This document shows positions 49,869-53,683 of a DNA stretch of 53,683 nucleotides, in pieces. The DNA is from Acidobacteriaceae bacterium. GTDB lineage: Bacteria; Acidobacteriota; Terriglobia; Terriglobales; Acidobacteriaceae. The position numbers and the translations under genes were made by a program. The notes under the pieces are model-generated. The model was not told where the DNA came from, ran no database searches, and was given only the letters and a program-made list of their open reading frames with translations. The stretch covers positions 1 to 53,683 of the forward strand of contig PLSH01000224.1 of NCBI GenBank assembly GCA_003165095.1. The letters run 5' to 3'. Each line of letters begins with the position of its first letter. Positions within the stretch are counted from its first letter, which is position 1.

Positions 49869-52281
49869 CGAGAACACGTTGATCAACTCGCTCTGGGAGC
49901 AGGCCGCGGCACAAGGGATTACGGTGGTCGTAGCATCGGGCGACATGGGTTCCGCCGGATGCGATGCCAGGACCAGCTCCACGGCATCGAACCGCATCGC
50001 CGTCAGCGGATATTCCACAACGCCATACAAAATCGCGGTAGGTGGCACAGACATTTACGTGCTTCGCGGCAACACCTCGGATACAAACTATGATCCCCTG
50101 AAATACATTGAGTTCTATGACAAGACCGATACCAATTATTCTGGGTCGGCGCTGGGATACATCCCGGAATCTGCCTGGAACGATTCCGTCTCCAACTACT
50201 GGAATGACTCCTCAACTGATTTGGGGCAATTAGCGCAAAACGTGCCGTTAAGCGGGGGAACCATCGGGGCGGGCGGTGGTGGAGAGAGCACTTTATACTC
50301 CACTCCGACATGGCAGCAAGCTACGGGCGGCCTAAGTCTGGCTGGTAATTCATGGCGCGATGTTCCCGATGTTTCGCTCCTGGCCGGCTCCGGAAACGAC
50401 AATGCGTCGTGGGTTCTTTGCCTCACTACGGTGTATGGCGGAAATGAATACAATTGCAATCCATCGAGTCTTTACTTCGCGAGCGCCGGTGTCACATCGG
50501 CTTCAACACCAGCCTTTGCGGGCATTCTGGCTCTGGTGAAGGAAGACAGTGGCGACCGGTTGGGCCAGGCAGTCCCCAATCTCTATTCGCTCTTCAACAA
50601 CAGCACCTACAGCAGCCAGGTGTTCCACGATGTAACCGTCGGCAACCACTCCGTGCCCTGTGGAAGCACCAGTTCAGGCTGCTCGAAAAACACTGCCGGC
50701 AATTACTTCATGAGCGGTTACAACACGGCCACTGGCTACGATATGGACACTGGCCTGGGTAGCGTGGACGCGGCCTATCTGATCCAGGACTGGCAACACT
50801 CGACGGGCGGACCCGGAAAAAAGCTGACGCCTGGGATAACAACTCCTCCTACTGCCACGACTATCAGCTACGGCCAGACGCTTGCGAGTTCGTCATTGCA
50901 GGGCGGATATGCGAGCGATCCCATCAGCGAAAACCAGGTAACAGGGAGCTTTGCGTGGGCGGATGTGGCGACAGTGCCAACGCTGGGAACAGCGAGCTAT
51001 CTTGTGGACTTTACGCCCAATGACACGACCGACTACTGGAACGCCACCGCTTCGGTGGGCGTAACGGCGACCAACGCTCCCATCGTCACCGGCATCAGCC
51101 CCAGCGTTGGGCCCGCGGCCGGGGGCACCGGCGTCACCATCACCGGAAGCAATTTCACGGGTGCAACCGCGGTCAACTTCGGCGCCACCGCGGCGACGAG
51201 TTTCACCGTCAACTCCACCACGAAGATCACCGCGATCGCGCCTGCGGGCAGCGGGGCGGTGGATATTACCGTGACTGCACCCGGCGGCACCAGCGCAACC
51301 AGCTCGGCGGACCAGTTCACCTACGACCAGGCTCCGTTCGTGACGCTGAATCCGGCGAACCAGTCCATCGGGGTGGGCACGACTGCGACGTTCACCGCGG
51401 CAGCGTCGGGCAATCCGACGCCGACAGTACAGTGGCAGGTGAGCACCAACGGCGGGACGACATTTACCAACATCGCCGGCGCGACGTCGACCACGCTGAG
51501 CTTCATCGCCCAGCTCAGCCAGAACGGCAATCTGTACCAGGCTGTCTTCACCAACTCTTGGAGCACGGCGACCACGGCCGCGGCCATGCTGACTTTGATT
51601 CAGGGCCCGTCCATCACAAGCGCGGCCGGCACGACCTTTACCGTCAACTCGCCGGGCACGTTCACAGTCACCGCCGCGGGATCTCCGTCGCCTTCGTTGA
51701 GCGAGAGCGGCGCGCTGCCCAGCGGCATCGCCTTTACCGATAACGGCAACGGAACGGCAACCTTAGCGGGCACGCCGGCGGCGGCCACGAGCGGAAGTTA
51801 CCCGATCACCATCACAGCAAGCAACGGCGCCGGCTCCAATGCCACGCAGAACTTCGCGCTGATGGTGAGCCAGTTTAACGCAGGCAGCGCCAACGTTTGC
51901 CCGTCCGGCACGACCACGCCCTCGCCGTGCAGCCAGACAAGCACGGTCTGGTTCGATATCCCGGCCAGCACCACGATCGGCTCCATCCACATTCTTACTC
52001 AGGGCTCAACGGGGCTGGACTCTACCGCAATTTCGCCGGATTCGAGCAGCACCCTGTGCAAGGCGCAAACTTACTCGAGCGAAACCACCTGCTCGGTCGA
52101 CGTGACTTTTACGCCACAGTATCCGGGCCTGCGCATGGGCGCGATGGTCATTGAGAATGAGTCAAATAATGTGATCGCCACCAGCTATGTCTACGGCACG
52201 GGCCTGGGGCCGCAGGCGGCCTTCTCGCCGGGCACGGCCAGCGTGCTGAGCTACTCCGGGCTCACCGGGCGGGACCACTAG
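49869..52281 (+). pseudogene. decapitated sedolisin-type (S53) peptidase with Ig-like repeats
   Basis: Protein-like sequence begins at ENTLINSLWEQAAAQGI, directly after the ATPase stop. The oxyanion Asp region (VVVASGDMGSAGCD) and the Ser motif (GVTSASTPAFAGILALV) of kumamolisin-type peptidases are present. The pro-domain and the catalytic Glu and Asp that precede this point are absent, so the product cannot be an active peptidase. The usual GTS before the Ser reads VTS. Ig-like domains follow (IPT/TIG: SPSVGPAAGGTGVTITGSNF; then others). A frame-breaking extra G in the run at 52267-52270 ends the frame at 52281. The long open frame beginning at 49747 overlaps the ATPase in another frame and is not a real start. 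Confidence 0.75.
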
Positions 52282-53683
52282 CGGCGGATGCAGCAGCAAC
52301 GGTCTGTGCCTGCCCCAAGGCGTGGCAGTGGATGGCGCGGGCGCCGTGTATATCGCGGACACCTTCAACAACCGCGCGGTGGAGGTTACGGCGGCTGGCG
52401 CGGCCAGCGTGCTGAGCGTCCCGGAACTGAGCGGCGGGACTACCAATTATGGATGCTCCTCCACCGGCCTGTGTAATCCCGAGGGCGCGGCGGTGGATGG
52501 CGCGGGCGATGTGTACATCGCAGACATCTTCAACAACCGCGTGGTGGAGGTGGTCCAGGCGCAGGCTGCGCCGCTGACCTTTGCCGCCACCGATGTGGGA
52601 TCGACCAGCAGCACCGGCACGCAAACGGTCGAGGTCCAGAACATCGGCAACCAGCCGCTGGACATCACGGCGCTGGCTTATCCCGTCGATTTTCCCGAAT
52701 CCGGCGGCGATACAAATGCCTGTACTGATTCGACCCGCCTGAGCGCGGGCGGGCAGTGCGATTTGCCCATCGAATTTGCTCCCCAGAATGTGGGCGCGCC
52801 GCTGACTGAAGACGTGACGCTGACCGACAACAGCCTGAACGCCGTTGCGCCCAACAACGTGCAGCAGATCGTGGTGAGGGGCACGGGCGCGGGTACGGCT
52901 CTGGCGATCGCCAGCAACAGCAGCACGAACTTTACCGTCGGCGCGGCGGGCACGTTTATGGTGACAGCCACGGGTGTGCCCAAGCCGGCGTTCAGCGAGA
53001 CCGGAGCTCTACCCAGCGGCGTCACATTCACCGATAACGGCAACGGAACAGCAACCCTGGCGGGCACACCGGCGGCGGGTTCGGAGGCAACTTATCCGAT
53101 CACCATCACGGCAAGCAACGGCATCACTCCGAACGCCACGCAGAGCTTCACGCTGACCATGAACCAGGTACCGGCCAACAGAGGCACCACGCCGCAATCG
53201 GCGACGGTTAACACGGCGTTTGCCACGCCGCTTGCGGTCACGGTGAAGGATGCGGGCAACAATCCCATGCCGAACGTGACCGTGGTGTTTGTCGCGCCCA
53301 GCAGCGGCGCCAGCGGAACCTTCTCCAACGGCGCCGACACGACTGCCGCGACGACGAATTCGAGCGGTAATGCCGGCTCCGGCACTTTTACAGCGAACGC
53401 GACCGCGGGCGGGCCGTACACGGTGACGGCGGCGGCGGCGGGTCTGACTTCTGTGAACTTCTCGCTAACCAATGTCGGCACGCAGGTCTTTGTGCTGACC
53501 ATCGCCGCCAATAACTCCGCCTACGGTGCCTTCACACCCGCCAGCGGCGGAAGCTACACGCCTGGAACCATAGTGAACATCACGGCGACGCCGAACTCCG
53601 GCTATTACTTCACCGGCTGGACGGGCAGCGCGGACATAAATTCGGAGTCGAGCGCCAGCACCACCATCACCATGAATGGCCTG
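52271..53683 (+). pseudogene. continuation of the S53-type protein after a frameshift (runs off window end)
   Basis: The frame starting GGTTSGGCSSNGLCLPQG is open to the last base with no stop. It holds two NHL-type repeats (GVAVDGAGAVYIADTFNNRAVEV and a near copy at GAAVDGAGDVYIADIFNN), an ASH-like strand region, two Ig-like domains and an InlB-B-repeat-like end (YGAFTPASGGSYTPGTIVNI, YYFTGWTGSA). Removing one G near 52269 joins it in frame to the upstream part, where the same GGTT...GLC phrase recurs. It may be a real mutation or a sequencing error; in either case it belongs to the gene above. Confidence 0.7.

Noticed and set aside
1..53683. tRNA, rRNA, CRISPR or riboswitch
   Set aside because: No cloverleaf with GTTCRAnYC arm, no rRNA motif, no regularly spaced repeats and no familiar riboswitch core were recognised by eye; covariance searches were not possible.

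Overview
The window looks like a chromosomal segment of an acidobacterium (Terriglobia-like). The base composition is GC-rich. It has two very large Oar-type TonB-dependent receptors with an N-terminal carboxypeptidase-regulatory-like domain, several long secreted Ig-like/NHL/Kelch repeat proteins, many secreted glycoside hydrolases, and Tat-type or lipoprotein signals. This assignment is inferred from gene content; there is no rRNA in the window. I found no tRNA, rRNA, CRISPR array, transposase or integrase.

Layout. (1) 1-12950 is a carbohydrate-catabolism block. It holds a partial secreted protein, a PfkB sugar kinase and an aldolase-like TIM barrel. Divergent from these is an unusual regulator that joins an IclR-type helix-turn-helix to a sugar-binding-protein-like sensor. 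A Tat-exported right-handed beta-helix protein follows. Last is a four-gene minus-strand operon of D-lyxose/D-mannose isomerase, GH5, GH38 and a CocE-type esterase. Together they suggest release of mannose-type sugars outside the cytoplasm, isomerisation, phosphorylation and aldol cleavage. (2) 13340-15240 is a graveyard of broken genes: an Ig/FN3-like fragment, a CHAT-protease gene with an internal deletion, and a possible permease tail. It is bracketed by a diverged 40-bp direct repeat. (3) 15269-19593 encodes a Kelch/PA14/Ig surface protein and an outer-membrane beta-barrel. (4) 19522-22172 contains a Pup-ligase/depupylase (PafA/Dop) homologue and an FHA-like plus RING-like zinc protein. 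Both appear cut at their 3' ends and fused tail to tail. A zinc-ribbon protein lies upstream of the PafA/Dop homologue. (5) 22321-33392 carries a TonB receptor and three exported phosphatase-type proteins: a YVTN/phosphoesterase giant, a tandem histidine-phosphatase-like lipoprotein, and an acid-sphingomyelinase-like metallophosphatase.

(6) 33662-47881 is a second catabolic block. It has an enolase-superfamily enzyme, an M24 peptidase, a sarcosine-oxidase-like flavoenzyme, RidA, a truncated epimerase-like gene, an SDR dehydrogenase, an FCD/GntR regulator, two half-size EamA transporters, a GH38-like enzyme and a second TonB receptor. Four copies of a GTATGAT-centred operator sit at its key promoters, including the regulator's own and that of the TonB receptor. 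I read this as a self-contained regulon. (7) 48363-53683 has an ATPase/DUF234 gene with its own promoter. It directly abuts a decapitated, frameshifted sedolisin (S53) peptidase with Ig/NHL repeats that runs off the window.

The observations most worth a second look are the GntR operator set, the truncated pupylation-like pair, the IclR/sugar-binding fusion regulator with a 17-bp palindrome next to it, and the number of genes broken at sharp junctions.
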